Counted from the first letter of the stretch, positions 1-9,763 are shown. The stretch is 64,000 nucleotides of DNA from Flavobacterium celericrescens (GCF_011392075.1 NZ_JAAJBV010000001.1:248001-312000); one strand, 5' to 3'. Notes: generated by a model not told the origin, from the letters alone. Program-made: numbers and translations.

Positions 1-12
1 TGATTCAAAATT

Positions 13-1302
13 TTATAGTGTATTAATTACAACTGTTTTTACATTCACAAATTCTTTGATGCCATCTTCTGCAAGTTCTCTTCCATATCCTGATTTTTTA
101 ATTCCACCAAAAGGCAATCTTGGATCTGATTTTACCATTTCGTTGATAAAAACGGCTCCTTCGTTGAATGCAGGAATTTGTGCTTTAATTGCGGCTATAT
201 TTTGCGTGAAAATTGATACTCCTAAACCAAATTCCGATTTATTACTTAACGCAATAGCTTCTTCAACAGTTTTAAAAGTTATGATTGCCGCAACTGGTCC
301 AAAAGTTTCTTCTTTAAAAACAGGCATTTCGGTTGATACTTCGGTTAAAATGGTGGGTTCATAAAAAGCTTCCTTTCTATTTCCACCCAAAATCAATTTA
401 GCACCCATTGCTATTGATTTTTGAACCTGCACCTCTAACTCTTCAGCCAAATCAATTCGTGCTAACGAACCAATTTGTGTGGTTATTTCTAATGGATTTC
501 CCGTTTTTAAATTTTGAATTGCAATTTTGAATTGAGTTATAAAATCCTCGACGATTTTTTCGTGTAATAAAAATCGTTTGGCTGCAATACAACTTTGACC
601 CGCATTTTGCATGCGTGCATTTACAGCAATTGCCACCGCTTTTTCTACATTTGCGTCTTCCAAAACTATAAAAGCATTATTTCCTCCTAATTCAAGCACA
701 CATTTTTTTAACTGTTTTCCAGCTTCCGTAGCTACAGCCATTCCGGCTTGTTCACTACCGGTCAAAGAAATTGCTTTTATGATTGGATTTGCGATAACAT
801 TGGCAACTTTATTGCTTGAAATTGGCAAATTTTGATAACAACCTCTTGGAAAACCAGCTTTTTCAAAAATAGATTCTATTAATTCAGCACATTTTGAAAC
901 ATTACTTGCGTGCTTAACAACCACTGTATTCCCAGCAACTATTGTTGGAACCGCAAATCGAAACACTTGCCAAAAGGGAAAATTCCAAGGCATGATTCCT
1001 AAAATAACCCCTAAAGGTTCATAGGTTATAAAACTTTCACTCGCCTCTGTTTTTATACTTTCAGTTGCTAAAAAATCTTCAGCATTTTCATAATAATAAC
1101 TACACAAAAGCGCACATTTTTCAATCTCAGCAATAGATTGTGTGATTGGTTTGCGCATTTCTTGTGTGATTATTGTCGCATAATCTATCTTGTTTTCTAA
1201 TAATACTTCCGATAATTTTGGTAGCAACAATATTCGTTGGTGCAAAGTAGTCTGTTTCCAAATATTTTGTGCATCATTTGCAAGAGATAAAATGGTATCC
1301 AT
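13..1302 (-). CDS. NAD(P)-dependent aldehyde dehydrogenase, succinate-semialdehyde dehydrogenase type
   Basis: Soluble aldehyde dehydrogenase oxidising an aldehyde (best guess succinate semialdehyde) to the acid. Seen: the cofactor-fold stretch IMPWNFPFWQ, the general-base Glu in VLELGGNN, and the nucleophile Cys in NAGQSCIAAKR. The 429-residue length is slightly short for the family (about 450-480). An ATG 39 bases further upstream is possible, but it lies in the terminator hairpin of the gene before it, so the start MDTILSLAND was preferred. It is separated from the upstream peptidase gene by that terminator, so it probably has its own promoter. Substrate is inferred from overall resemblance only. 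Confidence 0.85.
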   Translation of the reverse strand: MDTILSLANDAQNIWKQTTLHQRILLLPKLSEVLLENKIDYATIITQEMRKPITQSIAEIEKCALLCSYYYENAEDFLATESIKTEASESFITYEPLGVILGIMPWNFPFWQVFRFAVPTIVAGNTVVVKHASNVSKCAELIESIFEKAGFPRGCYQNLPISSNKVANVIANPIIKAISLTGSEQAGMAVATEAGKQLKKCVLELGGNNAFIVLEDANVEKAVAIAVNARMQNAGQSCIAAKRFLLHEKIVEDFITQFKIAIQNLKTGNPLEITTQIGSLARIDLAEELEVQVQKSIAMGAKLILGGNRKEAFYEPTILTEVSTEMPVFKEETFGPVAAIITFKTVEEAIALSNKSEFGLGVSIFTQNIAAIKAQIPAFNEGAVFINEMVKSDPRLPFGGIKKSGYGRELAEDGIKEFVNVKTVVINTL

Positions 1303-1321
1303 AAAACAATTTTGAATTACT

Positions 1322-1353
1322 AAAAAAGCCCAGCATAACAACTGAGCTTTTTT
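1322..1353 (-). terminator. Rho-independent terminator after prolyl oligopeptidase gene
   Basis: Arms AAAAAAGCCCAG (1322-1333) and CTGAGCTTTTTT (1342-1353) pair with one mismatch around an 8-base loop. Read on the minus strand the stem ends in a T run, just after the stop codon of the peptidase gene. Confidence 0.7.
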
Positions 1354-1372
1354 ATATTAATACATTATTTTC

Positions 1373-3478
1373 TTATTTTGGTAATTGTGTAAAACCCATA
1401 TTAAATAAAATAAATGCTTGTATATCAACATTTTCTTGAATTGTAGCCGCAACAGATTTTCCTGCTCCGTGACCAGCATTAATGTCGATACGAATTAATG
1501 TTGGGTTATTTCCAACTTGTTTGTCCTGCAATTCTGCTGCAAATTTAAAACTATGTGCTGGCACAACTCGGTCATCATGATCGCCTGTTGTAACCATTGT
1601 AGCTGGATATTTCACTCCTGGTCTTACATTGTGTACTGGTGAATATCCTTTCAAATAATCGAACATTTCTTTACTATCTTGAGCCGTTCCATAATCATAT
1701 GCCCAACCAGCACCTGCAGTAAAAGTATGATAACGCAACATGTCCATAACACCTACGGCTGGAATAGCAACTTTTATTAATTCTGGTCTTTGGGTCATAG
1801 TTGCACCAACTAATAAACCTCCATTTGAACCTCCTCTTATGGCTAAAAAATTAGAAGAAGTGTATTTTTGAGCAATTAGGTATTCAGCTGCAGCTATAAA
1901 ATCATCAAAAACATTTTGCTTTTGCATTTTTGTTCCAGCATCGTGCCATTTTTTGCCATATTCACCACCGCCTCTAATGTTTGGAACTGCATACACACCA
2001 CCATTCTCCATCCAAACTGCATTTGCAATACTAAAACTTGGGGTAATACTTACATTAAATCCACCATAAGCATATAGAATCGTTGGGTTTTTGCCATTTA
2101 ATTTTAATCCTTTTTTATAGGTTATAATCATAGGTATTTTCGTTCCATCTTTTGATGTGTAGAAAATTTGTTTTGATTCGTAATCGCTTGATTTAAAATC
2201 AATTTTAGGCGTTTCATACACTTTTGATAAACCTGAATCCGCATCAAATGAATATGTAGAACCAGGGGTTATATAATTTGTAAACGAAAAATATAACGTC
2301 TTCTCTTTTTTCTTACCCCCAAATCCTCCTGCTGTTCCAACACCTGGAAGTTTTATTTCACGAACTAATTTTCCTTGATAATCATATTGCTTCACTACTG
2401 AAACAGCGTCTTTCATATAATGCGCAAAAAAATAGCCCCCACCAGTAGATGGCGACAATACATTTTCGGTTTCAGCGATAAAATCTTTCCAGTTTTCAGG
2501 CTTTGGACTACTGAAATCAACCGTAACAATTCTGCTGTTAGGTGCATTCCAATCGGTTTCTATAAATAATTTTGTACCTTCATTATCAATTATACTATTT
2601 GAGGTGTTGAAATTATCTACAATTGTAATTATTGGACTGTTTGGTTTTGTCAAATCTTGAACATATAACTCATTCCCATAGGTAGAATTAGCTGCAGAAA
2701 TAATTAAAAAACGATTATCTTCTGTAACATAGCCACCAACATATCTGCGTTTTTGTTCTAAACCAAAAATAACTTTATCTTCTTTTTGGCTTGTTCCTAA
2801 TTTGTGATAATATAATTTGTGTTGGTCTGTTTTTGCTGAAAGTTCACTTCCATTAGGTTTGTCATAACTCGAATAATAAAAACCTTCATTTCCTTTCCAA
2901 GAAACACCACTGAACTTAATATCTACGAGAGTAGGCTCTAAGATTTTCTTAGAAATGGCATCCATCACAATTACAGAACGCCAATCGCTTCCGCCTTCTG
3001 AAATTGAATAAGCTACAATTGAACCATCTTCAGAAAAATTGACTCCTCCAAGTGATGATGTTCCATCTTTTGAAAAAGTATTGGGGTCTAAAAAAACAGA
3101 TTCAACTCCTTTTGCATCTTTTCTGTATAGAACAGATTGATTTTGAAGGCCATTGTTTTTATAATAATATGTGTAGCTACCTTCTTTAAATGGCGCACTT
3201 ATTTTTTCATAATTCCAAAGCTGCTCTAATCTTGATTTTAAATCATTTCTAAATGGTATTTTAGAAAGGTAATTATAAGTAACTTCGTTTTGGGCTTTTA
3301 CCCAATCGCCTGTTTCTACAGACCTATCGTCTTCAAGCCAACGATAAGGATCGGCAACTTTTGTGTCAAAATAGACATCAATAACTTCTCCTTTTTGGGT
3401 TTTAGGATATTTTAATTGGGTTTGACCCAATGAGACCATAGAAGTTGCTAAAGCCATTATTAAAATTGTGTTTTTCAT
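1373..3478 (-). CDS. Secreted prolyl oligopeptidase (family S9A)
   Basis: Serine peptidase cleaving short peptides after proline, probably in the periplasm or outside the cell. The N-terminus [19 protein letters not shown] is a signal peptide. An N-terminal seven-bladed propeller region is followed by an alpha/beta hydrolase domain with the triad Ser551 (GGSNGG), Asp635 (DHDDRVVP) and His670 (GHGAGK). The spacing matches the family (porcine enzyme 554/641/680). The length, 701 residues, is typical. A paralogue lies at 41143-43230 in the same window. A TATTTTTG promoter element lies 23-30 bases upstream of the start. Confidence 0.93.
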   Translation of the reverse strand: MKNTILIMALATSMVSLGQTQLKYPKTQKGEVIDVYFDTKVADPYRWLEDDRSVETGDWVKAQNEVTYNYLSKIPFRNDLKSRLEQLWNYEKISAPFKEGSYTYYYKNNGLQNQSVLYRKDAKGVESVFLDPNTFSKDGTSSLGGVNFSEDGSIVAYSISEGGSDWRSVIVMDAISKKILEPTLVDIKFSGVSWKGNEGFYYSSYDKPNGSELSAKTDQHKLYYHKLGTSQKEDKVIFGLEQKRRYVGGYVTEDNRFLIISAANSTYGNELYVQDLTKPNSPIITIVDNFNTSNSIIDNEGTKLFIETDWNAPNSRIVTVDFSSPKPENWKDFIAETENVLSPSTGGGYFFAHYMKDAVSVVKQYDYQGKLVREIKLPGVGTAGGFGGKKKEKTLYFSFTNYITPGSTYSFDADSGLSKVYETPKIDFKSSDYESKQIFYTSKDGTKIPMIITYKKGLKLNGKNPTILYAYGGFNVSITPSFSIANAVWMENGGVYAVPNIRGGGEYGKKWHDAGTKMQKQNVFDDFIAAAEYLIAQKYTSSNFLAIRGGSNGGLLVGATMTQRPELIKVAIPAVGVMDMLRYHTFTAGAGWAYDYGTAQDSKEMFDYLKGYSPVHNVRPGVKYPATMVTTGDHDDRVVPAHSFKFAAELQDKQVGNNPTLIRIDINAGHGAGKSVAATIQENVDIQAFILFNMGFTQLPK

Positions 3479-3500
3479 GATTTTTTAAATAAGATAAAAA

Positions 3501-3508
3501 CAAAAATA
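3501..3508 (-). promoter_or_regulatory. Probable -7 element for prolyl oligopeptidase gene
   Basis: TATTTTTG on the minus strand fits the Bacteroidota TAnnTTTG consensus and lies just upstream of the 3478 start. No good TTG was seen at -33. Confidence 0.45.
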
Positions 3509-3548
3509 ACAATTATAATGTTAAGAAAATGTTTGTGTTATAATTGTT
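3508..3548 (-). repeat. 11-bp inverted repeat, possible terminator of the HD gene
   Basis: AACAATTATAA (3508-3518) and TTATAATTGTT (3538-3548) are perfect complements with a 19-base loop. It lies directly after the HD hydrolase stop and abuts the -7 element of the peptidase gene. It lacks GC in the stem, so it could be a weak terminator or an operator. Confidence 0.4.
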
Positions 3549-3550
3549 TA

Positions 3551-4195
3551 TTATTTTTCTCCATCCCATTCAGCATAAAACTGTGAGAGAAATAGCTCCA
3601 TATATTTATGACGTCCTTCGGCTAATTTTTTACCCGTTGGCGTATTCATTTTATCTTTTAGCAATAATAGTTTTTCGTAAAAGTGATTTAAGGTAGGTGA
3701 CTCGCTGTTTTTATACTCTTCCTTGTTCATGTTGAGATTTGGCTGAATATTTGGATTGTAAAGCGCTCTATTTTTAAAACCTCCATAATTAAATGTTCTA
3801 GCAATTCCAATGGCTCCAAGTGCATCTAATCTATCGGCATCTTGCACAATTTCTAATTCTTTAGAATTGAATTTTTTTTCGAAATTACCTCCTTTAAACG
3901 AAATATTCTCAATTATTGCAATAATATGCTGTATGGAATCTTCTTTTAAACCTTGAGAGTCTAAAAATTCGCGCGCAATTTTTGGGCCTATCGATTCATC
4001 TCCGTTATGAAATTTTGAATCAGCAACATCGTGCAATAAAGCACCAAGTTTTACAATTAATATATCACATTCTTCCTCTCTAGCAATTAATAACGCATTT
4101 TTATACACACGTTCTATATGAAACCAGTCGTGCCCACCTTCTGCATTTTTAAGTTGTTGCTTTACAAAAAGAATTGTATTGTTTATTAATTGCAT
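3551..4195 (-). CDS. HD-domain phosphohydrolase
   Basis: Cytosolic metal-dependent phosphohydrolase of the HD superfamily, resembling the E. coli YedJ group. Seen: GGHDWFHIERV near residues 20-30, LLHDVAD with the HD pair at residues 55-56, and QDADRLDALG further on, giving the H...HD...D metal set. The length of 214 residues is normal. The physiological substrate is unknown; a nucleotide is the usual guess for the family. It is transcribed downstream of the desaturase operon but separated from it by a strong terminator. Confidence 0.85.
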   Translation of the reverse strand: MQLINNTILFVKQQLKNAEGGHDWFHIERVYKNALLIAREEECDILIVKLGALLHDVADSKFHNGDESIGPKIAREFLDSQGLKEDSIQHIIAIIENISFKGGNFEKKFNSKELEIVQDADRLDALGAIGIARTFNYGGFKNRALYNPNIQPNLNMNKEEYKNSESPTLNHFYEKLLLLKDKMNTPTGKKLAEGRHKYMELFLSQFYAEWDGEK

Positions 4196-4207
4196 ATCGT
4201 TTATTTA

Positions 4208-4242
4208 AAAGCTAAAAATCTAGTTTTAAGATTTTTAGCTTT
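4208..4242 (-). terminator. Strong terminator after acyl-ACP desaturase gene
   Basis: Perfect 14-bp arms AAAGCTAAAAATCT (4208-4221) and AGATTTTTAGCTTT (4229-4242) enclose a 7-base loop, immediately after the desaturase stop. Confidence 0.75.
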
Positions 4243-4249
4243 ATTCTAA

Positions 4250-5239
4250 TTATCTAACCAATGCGGGTTCTACCCATTTGAAAATATGTCCTGTTTCTGG
4301 AATTACTAATCTTTCGGATACTTTTATCATCCTTGCTGGTAACTTCATTAAAAAGTCTCTAGCTTTTTCAGCTTCATCAGTTAATCCTGAAATTTTATCA
4401 ATTTCCCATTTATCAATTAATTTTTGCATGATATCTACATAATCAGCAGCAGTATACACTCCAATTCGTTGTGCAGAATCAGAGAATTGTTCAAAAGCAG
4501 TACTTATTTTTTGCCCAGATTCTCTTAAAAAATGAGCTGGCATCGTAATTTTATGTTTCATCATGTGCTGAAAAGCCAACATCATTTCGCTTGGGTCAAC
4601 TTTAAAAATTTGGTTGATAAATTCACTGTAAGCTAAATGATGACGCATTTCGTCTCCGGCAATTAGATTACACATTTTGTGTAATTTTTTATCACCATAT
4701 TTTTTTGCAATTTGTGCTACTCTATTATGAGAAACATAAGTTGCTAATTCTTGAAAGCTAGTGTAAACAAAGTTTTTATAAGGATCATTACTTGTTCCAA
4801 TATCAAAACCATCATTAATTAAATGCTGTGTTGTCATTTCTATTTCACGCATATTTACTCTTCCTGAAAGGTATAAATATTTGTTTAATACATCTCCATG
4901 ACGATTTTCTTCTCCAGTCCATTGACGAATCCATTTACTCCATCCATTTTGTCCTTCTTGTCCCACACCTTCAACATTCATAAGCCATGATTCATAGGTT
5001 GGTAAAGCTTCTTCTGTAATAGTATCCCCCACTAAAGTAACCCAAAAATCGTAAGGTAAATCTTTAGCAATTTCACGAAGTTCTTTTACATCATCAAAAA
5101 AAGTTTCATTTTGAGAATTTGGAAGTAAATCGGTAGGTTGCCAGATTTTTTCAACAGGAATTAAAAATTCATCGACAAAAGTGTCAATTTTCTTTTCTAG
5201 AAATTGCATCACTTCTAGTCGTACATTTTGTATAGACAT
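4250..5239 (-). CDS. Acyl-ACP desaturase (soluble di-iron, FAB2 family)
   Basis: Introduces a cis double bond in an acyl chain bound to acyl carrier protein, using a di-iron centre. Seen: first ligand motif EENRH at residues 110-114, a Glu at 164 in SFQELAT, and second motif DEMRHH at residues 196-201, as in stearoyl-ACP desaturases. The 329-residue length is typical and no plastid-type leader is present. It starts 4 bases after the stop of an acyltransferase gene, so the two are surely co-transcribed. This suggests coupling of unsaturated acyl supply to phospholipid assembly. Confidence 0.9.
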   Translation of the reverse strand: MSIQNVRLEVMQFLEKKIDTFVDEFLIPVEKIWQPTDLLPNSQNETFFDDVKELREIAKDLPYDFWVTLVGDTITEEALPTYESWLMNVEGVGQEGQNGWSKWIRQWTGEENRHGDVLNKYLYLSGRVNMREIEMTTQHLINDGFDIGTSNDPYKNFVYTSFQELATYVSHNRVAQIAKKYGDKKLHKMCNLIAGDEMRHHLAYSEFINQIFKVDPSEMMLAFQHMMKHKITMPAHFLRESGQKISTAFEQFSDSAQRIGVYTAADYVDIMQKLIDKWEIDKISGLTDEAEKARDFLMKLPARMIKVSERLVIPETGHIFKWVEPALVR

Positions 5240-5243
5240 GGGT

Positions 5244-5978
5244 TTATTTTTTTATGTTTTCGGTAATTACTTTTTCGGTTTTTTCAAAAATTTCTTCAAA
5301 TTTATACTCAGAAATTTTCATCGGTTCGTGGATTTGGAACTCTAATTTATTACCAAGACCTAGGGGGAATTGTCCAAATTTAGTCATTTTCCAAGAATTA
5401 TTAATTGTAATAGGTAAAAAATAAGCATCCGGCGCAAATTTGTATAGCATTTTTAATCCATTCACAGCAAATGGTTTAGGCGCTCCTGTTTTACTCCTAG
5501 TTCCTTCAGGAAAAATTACTACCGAGTAATTATTGTTGTTTATTAATTCGGCTACTTTTTTAATTTCTGGCAATGCCTGCTTTGGATCTTTTCTATCAAT
5601 TAATGCTGAACCGCCATGCTTTAGATTGTATGAAACACTTGGAATTCCTTTTCCTAATTCTATTTTACTTATAAATTTTGGATGTGCTTTTCTTAAAAAC
5701 CAAATAATGGTGGTGATATCGTGCAAACTTTGGTGATTTGCCACTATAATTAAAGGTTTGTTGTCTGGAATATTTTCCATCCCTTTAAGATGATAGGAAG
5801 TACCTAAAATATGTGTTGTTCTTACTAAAAACCAATTTAAATAGGCAACACTTAAACGGTGCGCATTATACCCAAAAACATTAAAACAAAACCATTGGAT
5901 TGGGTGAAAAATTACTAACCAAAGTAAAAAAAAGAAGTAATACACTATTGAAAGTGGATAGGATATTATTTTTTCCAT
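5244..5978 (-). CDS. 1-acyl-sn-glycerol-3-phosphate acyltransferase family protein
   Basis: Membrane-associated PlsC-family acyltransferase, probably making phosphatidic acid from lysophosphatidic acid. Seen: a hydrophobic segment at residues 10-35, the catalytic NHQSLHD motif (His82, Asp87), and FPEGTRS at residues 156-162. The 244-residue length is typical. It is the first gene of a two-gene operon with the acyl-ACP desaturase. Other lysolipid acceptors cannot be excluded from sequence alone. Confidence 0.9.
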   Translation of the reverse strand: MEKIISYPLSIVYYFFFLLWLVIFHPIQWFCFNVFGYNAHRLSVAYLNWFLVRTTHILGTSYHLKGMENIPDNKPLIIVANHQSLHDITTIIWFLRKAHPKFISKIELGKGIPSVSYNLKHGGSALIDRKDPKQALPEIKKVAELINNNNYSVVIFPEGTRSKTGAPKPFAVNGLKMLYKFAPDAYFLPITINNSWKMTKFGQFPLGLGNKLEFQIHEPMKISEYKFEEIFEKTEKVITENIKK

Positions 5979-5995
5979 TTATAAATGAATTTGCA

Positions 5996-6003
5996 CAAAA
6001 GTA
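5996..6003 (-). promoter_or_regulatory. -7 element of acyltransferase/desaturase operon
   Basis: TACTTTTG on the minus strand matches TAnnTTTG and lies 18 bases upstream of the acyltransferase start. Confidence 0.5.
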
Positions 6004-6013
6004 AGGTTTAAAA

Positions 6014-6043
6014 TAAAAAAACCACCAAAAAAATGGCGGTTTT
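6014..6043 (-). terminator. Terminator after bacilliredoxin gene
   Basis: AAAACCACCA (6018-6027) pairs with TGGCGGTTTT (6034-6043) with one mismatch. On the minus strand the stem is followed by a run of seven T. Confidence 0.65.
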
Positions 6044-6065
6044 ATTATATGCTAGCATAGTATGA

Positions 6066-6476
6066 TTAACAAAATTCGTTGTAGGCGTCTTTTAAATTTT
6101 CAGCGATTAATTCTGCTGGACGACCTTCTATATGATGACGTTCTAACATGTGAACTAATTCACCATTTTTAAATAACGCCATACTTGGTGATGACGGTGG
6201 AAAAGGGAACATTTCAGTTCTTGCTGCATCAACAGCATCTTTATCAACTCCTGCAAAAACGGTAATTAAGTTAGCTGGTTTTTTACCGCCTTCTAAACTC
6301 ATTTTTGCTCCTGGACGCGCATTTCTTGCGGCACAACCACAAACAGAATTAATCACAACTAATGTTGTACCTTCAGCTTTGATAGCGTTTTTTACGTCAT
6401 CTGCTGTATATAAATTTTTGAAACCTGCATCTGTTAATTCAGCACGCATCGGGTTTACCATTTCTTCTGGATACAT
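6066..6476 (-). CDS. BrxA/BrxB-family bacilliredoxin
   Basis: Small cytosolic thioredoxin-fold protein of the YphP/YqiW family (136 residues, usual size). The CGC active-site motif is at residues 46-48 in NSVCGCAAR. In Bacillus such proteins remove bacillithiol from mixed disulfides; whether this organism uses bacillithiol is not shown here. It is monocistronic, with a TAACTTTG promoter element upstream and a terminator downstream. Confidence 0.9.
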   Translation of the reverse strand: MYPEEMVNPMRAELTDAGFKNLYTADDVKNAIKAEGTTLVVINSVCGCAARNARPGAKMSLEGGKKPANLITVFAGVDKDAVDAARTEMFPFPPSSPSMALFKNGELVHMLERHHIEGRPAELIAENLKDAYNEFC

Positions 6477-6505
6477 AATGTATATTGTTATAAGTTAACG
6501 ATTGG

Positions 6506-6513
6506 CAAAGTTA
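6506..6513 (-). promoter_or_regulatory. -7 element of bacilliredoxin gene
   Basis: TAACTTTG on the minus strand, 30 bases upstream of the start codon, matches TAnnTTTG. Confidence 0.5.
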
Positions 6514-6578
6514 CAAAGTTTTTTGATTGTTACAGAATGCTATTTCATAAAGATTTGTTATGATTTGATAGTTTGCCC

Positions 6579-7718
6579 TTATTTGAAAATCCTGCCAAAT
6601 AACGCTTTCACAAAAATCATTTTTGGACATTTCCAAATGACTTGAAAATCTTCCCAAATAGAAGTTTCTTCATCTAAAAATTTAAAAATTATAGTTGAGT
6701 TTCCTTTTTTGAACATCGAAGAAAATATTTTAGAACCTAATTCGTTTTTTGAACTTAAAATATCCAATAATAACAAATCATAGAGCCAAAACTTATTTTT
6801 TTTATGAAACTTCGAAAAGTCTGATTCTGATTTTAGAAATTGAACTAAAGCTTTCGATTTTTTGGATGCGTTTTTAAAAGTATAACCTGTGCTAGCTTTT
6901 GTCCAACCGCCAGCCGAACCAATATTGATTATGTTCTTTGTATTGTGTTTCCAAAAAGGATAACACGTCATCGGAATATTGCCTTGTTCTTTTTCGATGA
7001 TTTCGTATTCCTTTATACCTAAATTTTCAATGTAATTCTGGATTTCAGATTCGTATTCTTCCCTCAGAAGTAAATCTTTTGAAAACAATGTATATTCTAA
7101 CAACGCTTCATTTTCTGATGTTGGTAAAACATACATAAAACGCGTATTGCCTTTTTGTTCGACCGAAAAATCCATGAAGGTAGCGCAGTTAGGTGTAAAA
7201 ACTGCTTCTTTACTTTTGATAAACCACCCGATAAAATGTTGTTGAATTAATGGAAATTTATTTTGCGCTGTAACAATTTCAGGATTAAAAATCGAATTGA
7301 AAATTTTGTTGCAAGTGAAGGTTTCTTCTTTGGTTTTTACAACACAATGATTACCTAATTCTGTAAAATCAACTACTTTCTGATTTAGGAAATGAATGTT
7401 TTTATGTTCGGAAATCTTCTTGAAAACCAATTCATAAAAATCTAAACTATTAATTTTCTTGTATTGATAAGGCGTTAGTTCTAAAACCCGATTGAATTTT
7501 TCATTGGCAAAAACAGCTTGATTCCATTTTTTTGAAACGATTTCATTAAACAAATTATTTTCATCCCAAAAGCACCAAGTTCTGTCGTTTACTTTTTTAG
7601 CATTCTCATCAATTAATAAAATGGATTTATCCTCAAACTTTCCAGATAAAAGCATTTTATAAACCGTCATCAAAGCCGATAAACCTGAACCTGTGAAAAT
7701 ATAATGATAATGTTGCAT
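6579..7718 (-). CDS. crtY: Lycopene beta-cyclase
   Basis: Cyclises the ends of lycopene to beta-carotene, in line with the yellow-orange carotenoids of flavobacteria. Seen: an N-terminal FAD-type dinucleotide-binding stretch (IFTGSGLSALM near residue 10) and the cyclase signature NDRTWCFWDE near residues 45-55. The length of 379 residues fits CrtY. Its ATG overlaps the stop of the TonB-receptor gene as TAATG, so the two are translationally coupled. No other carotenoid gene is in the window, which makes the pairing with a metal-linked receptor unexpected. Confidence 0.88.
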   Translation of the reverse strand: MQHYHYIFTGSGLSALMTVYKMLLSGKFEDKSILLIDENAKKVNDRTWCFWDENNLFNEIVSKKWNQAVFANEKFNRVLELTPYQYKKINSLDFYELVFKKISEHKNIHFLNQKVVDFTELGNHCVVKTKEETFTCNKIFNSIFNPEIVTAQNKFPLIQQHFIGWFIKSKEAVFTPNCATFMDFSVEQKGNTRFMYVLPTSENEALLEYTLFSKDLLLREEYESEIQNYIENLGIKEYEIIEKEQGNIPMTCYPFWKHNTKNIINIGSAGGWTKASTGYTFKNASKKSKALVQFLKSESDFSKFHKKNKFWLYDLLLLDILSSKNELGSKIFSSMFKKGNSTIIFKFLDEETSIWEDFQVIWKCPKMIFVKALFGRIFK

Positions 7719-9760
7719 TAATAAATGGTATATCGAATTCCTAAAAAACCTCTTATTCCTTGATTGGGTGCATACACATAACCTGGATCAAAGGTTAAAG
7801 CATATGGATTGCTTGGTGTGGCTAAAACATTTCCGTTTGTATCGTATTCAACACCTTCATCAAACGGATCGTTTGCTCTAGCTATTATAAATGGAGTTCC
7901 TCTATTAGGTGTCCAATTCAAAATATTTTTTACACCGCCATAAAGTTCAAAACTACGAAATTTTTTATAAGTAAATTGAATGTTTTGCAAACTCCAAATA
8001 GGAGAATATTCAGGTCTTGGGTCTAAATCGCCTAAAATCGGCAATCGCATCGGTCCATATAAATTCCCTGTGTAATCGATGGACAAAAACCATTTTGGAA
8101 TATCATAAGTTATTGCCCAATTGGTGCTGTATTTTTCCGTTAAAACAGGTGTTGAACTTACTCCATTTTGTACATTTTTCGGTTCCATAATTGTAAAACC
8201 AAGAATCGCTTTTAATCCGAAAGGCGTTACTAAATCAATATTACCGCTAATTCCTAATGTTTGTGCATAACCATTTAAATTGGAATAAATAATTTGGTTC
8301 GGATTGGTGTCGTAATCTGGAATGATTTGGTTATTAAAATAAGTGTACCAAGCCGAAGTTTCGAAACCTAAAAAAGTACCGTTTTCAAATCTAATTTTTT
8401 TCAAATAATTCAAATTGATGTTGTAAGAAGTTTCAGGCTTTAAATCTTCGGTAATTATCACTTCTCTCGAACCGGTTAAAGCCGCGTGTTCTTCGGTAAA
8501 AAGATTTACAATTCGAAATCCAGTTCCGGCATTAATTCGGAACACATCATTTTCGGTTGGATTCCATTTGTAGGCAATTCTCGGTGTAAAAATATTGCCG
8601 TGATTGTTGTTGTAATCGTATCGAGCTCCTAATAAAATATGATGTTTTGGAGCCAATTTTATTTCATCTTGAAGAAAAATGCTATAGATTTTTGTTTGTT
8701 CTGCAGTCGTTGTAGCTGTTGTATTATCGTCATAATATTGATAACGAAAAGCCGCTCCCAATAACAAATTGTGATTTTCTAACTTTTTATCCCAAGTATA
8801 TTGTCCGAAAGCAATTTTTTGATTCGCCAAGTAAATCGTGTTTCCATACACCGAATTTTGGTCATGTGCCGTCATTGAAAACGACAAATACATGTTTTCT
8901 ATAGTTGGTAATTGATATTTGCTTAAAAGTTCCATACGTTTTGTATAAATACTTTCACCATAAACTTCCGAACCACCACGATGCGATTTGTTCCATTGCA
9001 TTTCGCCACCCCAACGGTCTTCGTAAAATAATCGTCCTGCAATGGTGAATTCTTTGTTGTTTTTTCGCTCAAAGTTCCATTTGTTGAAGATGGAAATTCG
9101 TTTTTGTAAGGTTACATCGGTAAAATTATCGTTGTTATTGTCAATCGGTTGGTTGTAATTGTAATAATTGATGCCGATTAAAGTAACCGCTTTTTTTCCA
9201 ACCGAACTTTTCCAACCTAAATCCACATTGGTTTCTAACCAAGAAGTCGAAAAAATATCAGCAGAAAACAAAGGTGCACTCAAAGGTTTTTTGGTAATAA
9301 TGTTTATTAAACCTCCAACGGCTTCACTTCCGTATAAACTTGAGGCGGGACCTTTAACGACTTCTATTCTATCAATTAGCGAATTCGGAATTCCAGATAA
9401 ACCATAAACGGTTGAAAGTGCGCTCACAATAGGCATTCCATCAATCGTTACCATAGTGTATGGGCCTTCTAATCCATTGATGTGGATATCACCTGTGTTA
9501 CAAATATTGCAATTGAGTTGTGGTCGAACCCCATTTACATTTTGTAAAGCTTCAAAGACATTTGATGTTGGATTTTTCTTTAAAAATACTGGAGTATATA
9601 TTTCAACAGGCACTGGTGACTCGAGTCTTTTAACAGGTTTTAGTGTTCCAGAAATTACAACATCATTCATCATTTCAGAATTATTAGCTAAAGTGTCTTT
9701 TGTTTGAGAATAAGTAAAAGTTGAAAATAGAATAAGTAAAATAGAAATTTTTGTTTTCAT
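7718..9760 (-). CDS. TonB-dependent outer-membrane receptor, probable metal or metal-chelate uptake
   Basis: Outer-membrane beta-barrel with plug domain, energised by TonB. Seen: signal peptide MKTKISILLILFSTFTYSQ, a plug with CNICNTGDIHINGLEG and then RIEVVKGPASSLYGSEAVGG, and a barrel ending in GIRYTIY. The start is taken at the ATG before the signal peptide, giving 680 residues; the reading frame runs 41 codons further upstream, but that part crosses the promoter. It is divergent from a DtxR-type regulator and next to a ZIP transporter, so the ligand is probably iron, manganese or zinc in some form. The CxxC in the plug is noteworthy. Substrate is inference. Confidence 0.9.
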   Translation of the reverse strand: MKTKISILLILFSTFTYSQTKDTLANNSEMMNDVVISGTLKPVKRLESPVPVEIYTPVFLKKNPTSNVFEALQNVNGVRPQLNCNICNTGDIHINGLEGPYTMVTIDGMPIVSALSTVYGLSGIPNSLIDRIEVVKGPASSLYGSEAVGGLINIITKKPLSAPLFSADIFSTSWLETNVDLGWKSSVGKKAVTLIGINYYNYNQPIDNNNDNFTDVTLQKRISIFNKWNFERKNNKEFTIAGRLFYEDRWGGEMQWNKSHRGGSEVYGESIYTKRMELLSKYQLPTIENMYLSFSMTAHDQNSVYGNTIYLANQKIAFGQYTWDKKLENHNLLLGAAFRYQYYDDNTTATTTAEQTKIYSIFLQDEIKLAPKHHILLGARYDYNNNHGNIFTPRIAYKWNPTENDVFRINAGTGFRIVNLFTEEHAALTGSREVIITEDLKPETSYNINLNYLKKIRFENGTFLGFETSAWYTYFNNQIIPDYDTNPNQIIYSNLNGYAQTLGISGNIDLVTPFGLKAILGFTIMEPKNVQNGVSSTPVLTEKYSTNWAITYDIPKWFLSIDYTGNLYGPMRLPILGDLDPRPEYSPIWSLQNIQFTYKKFRSFELYGGVKNILNWTPNRGTPFIIARANDPFDEGVEYDTNGNVLATPSNPYALTFDPGYVYAPNQGIRGFLGIRYTIY

Positions 9761-9763
9761 AAA

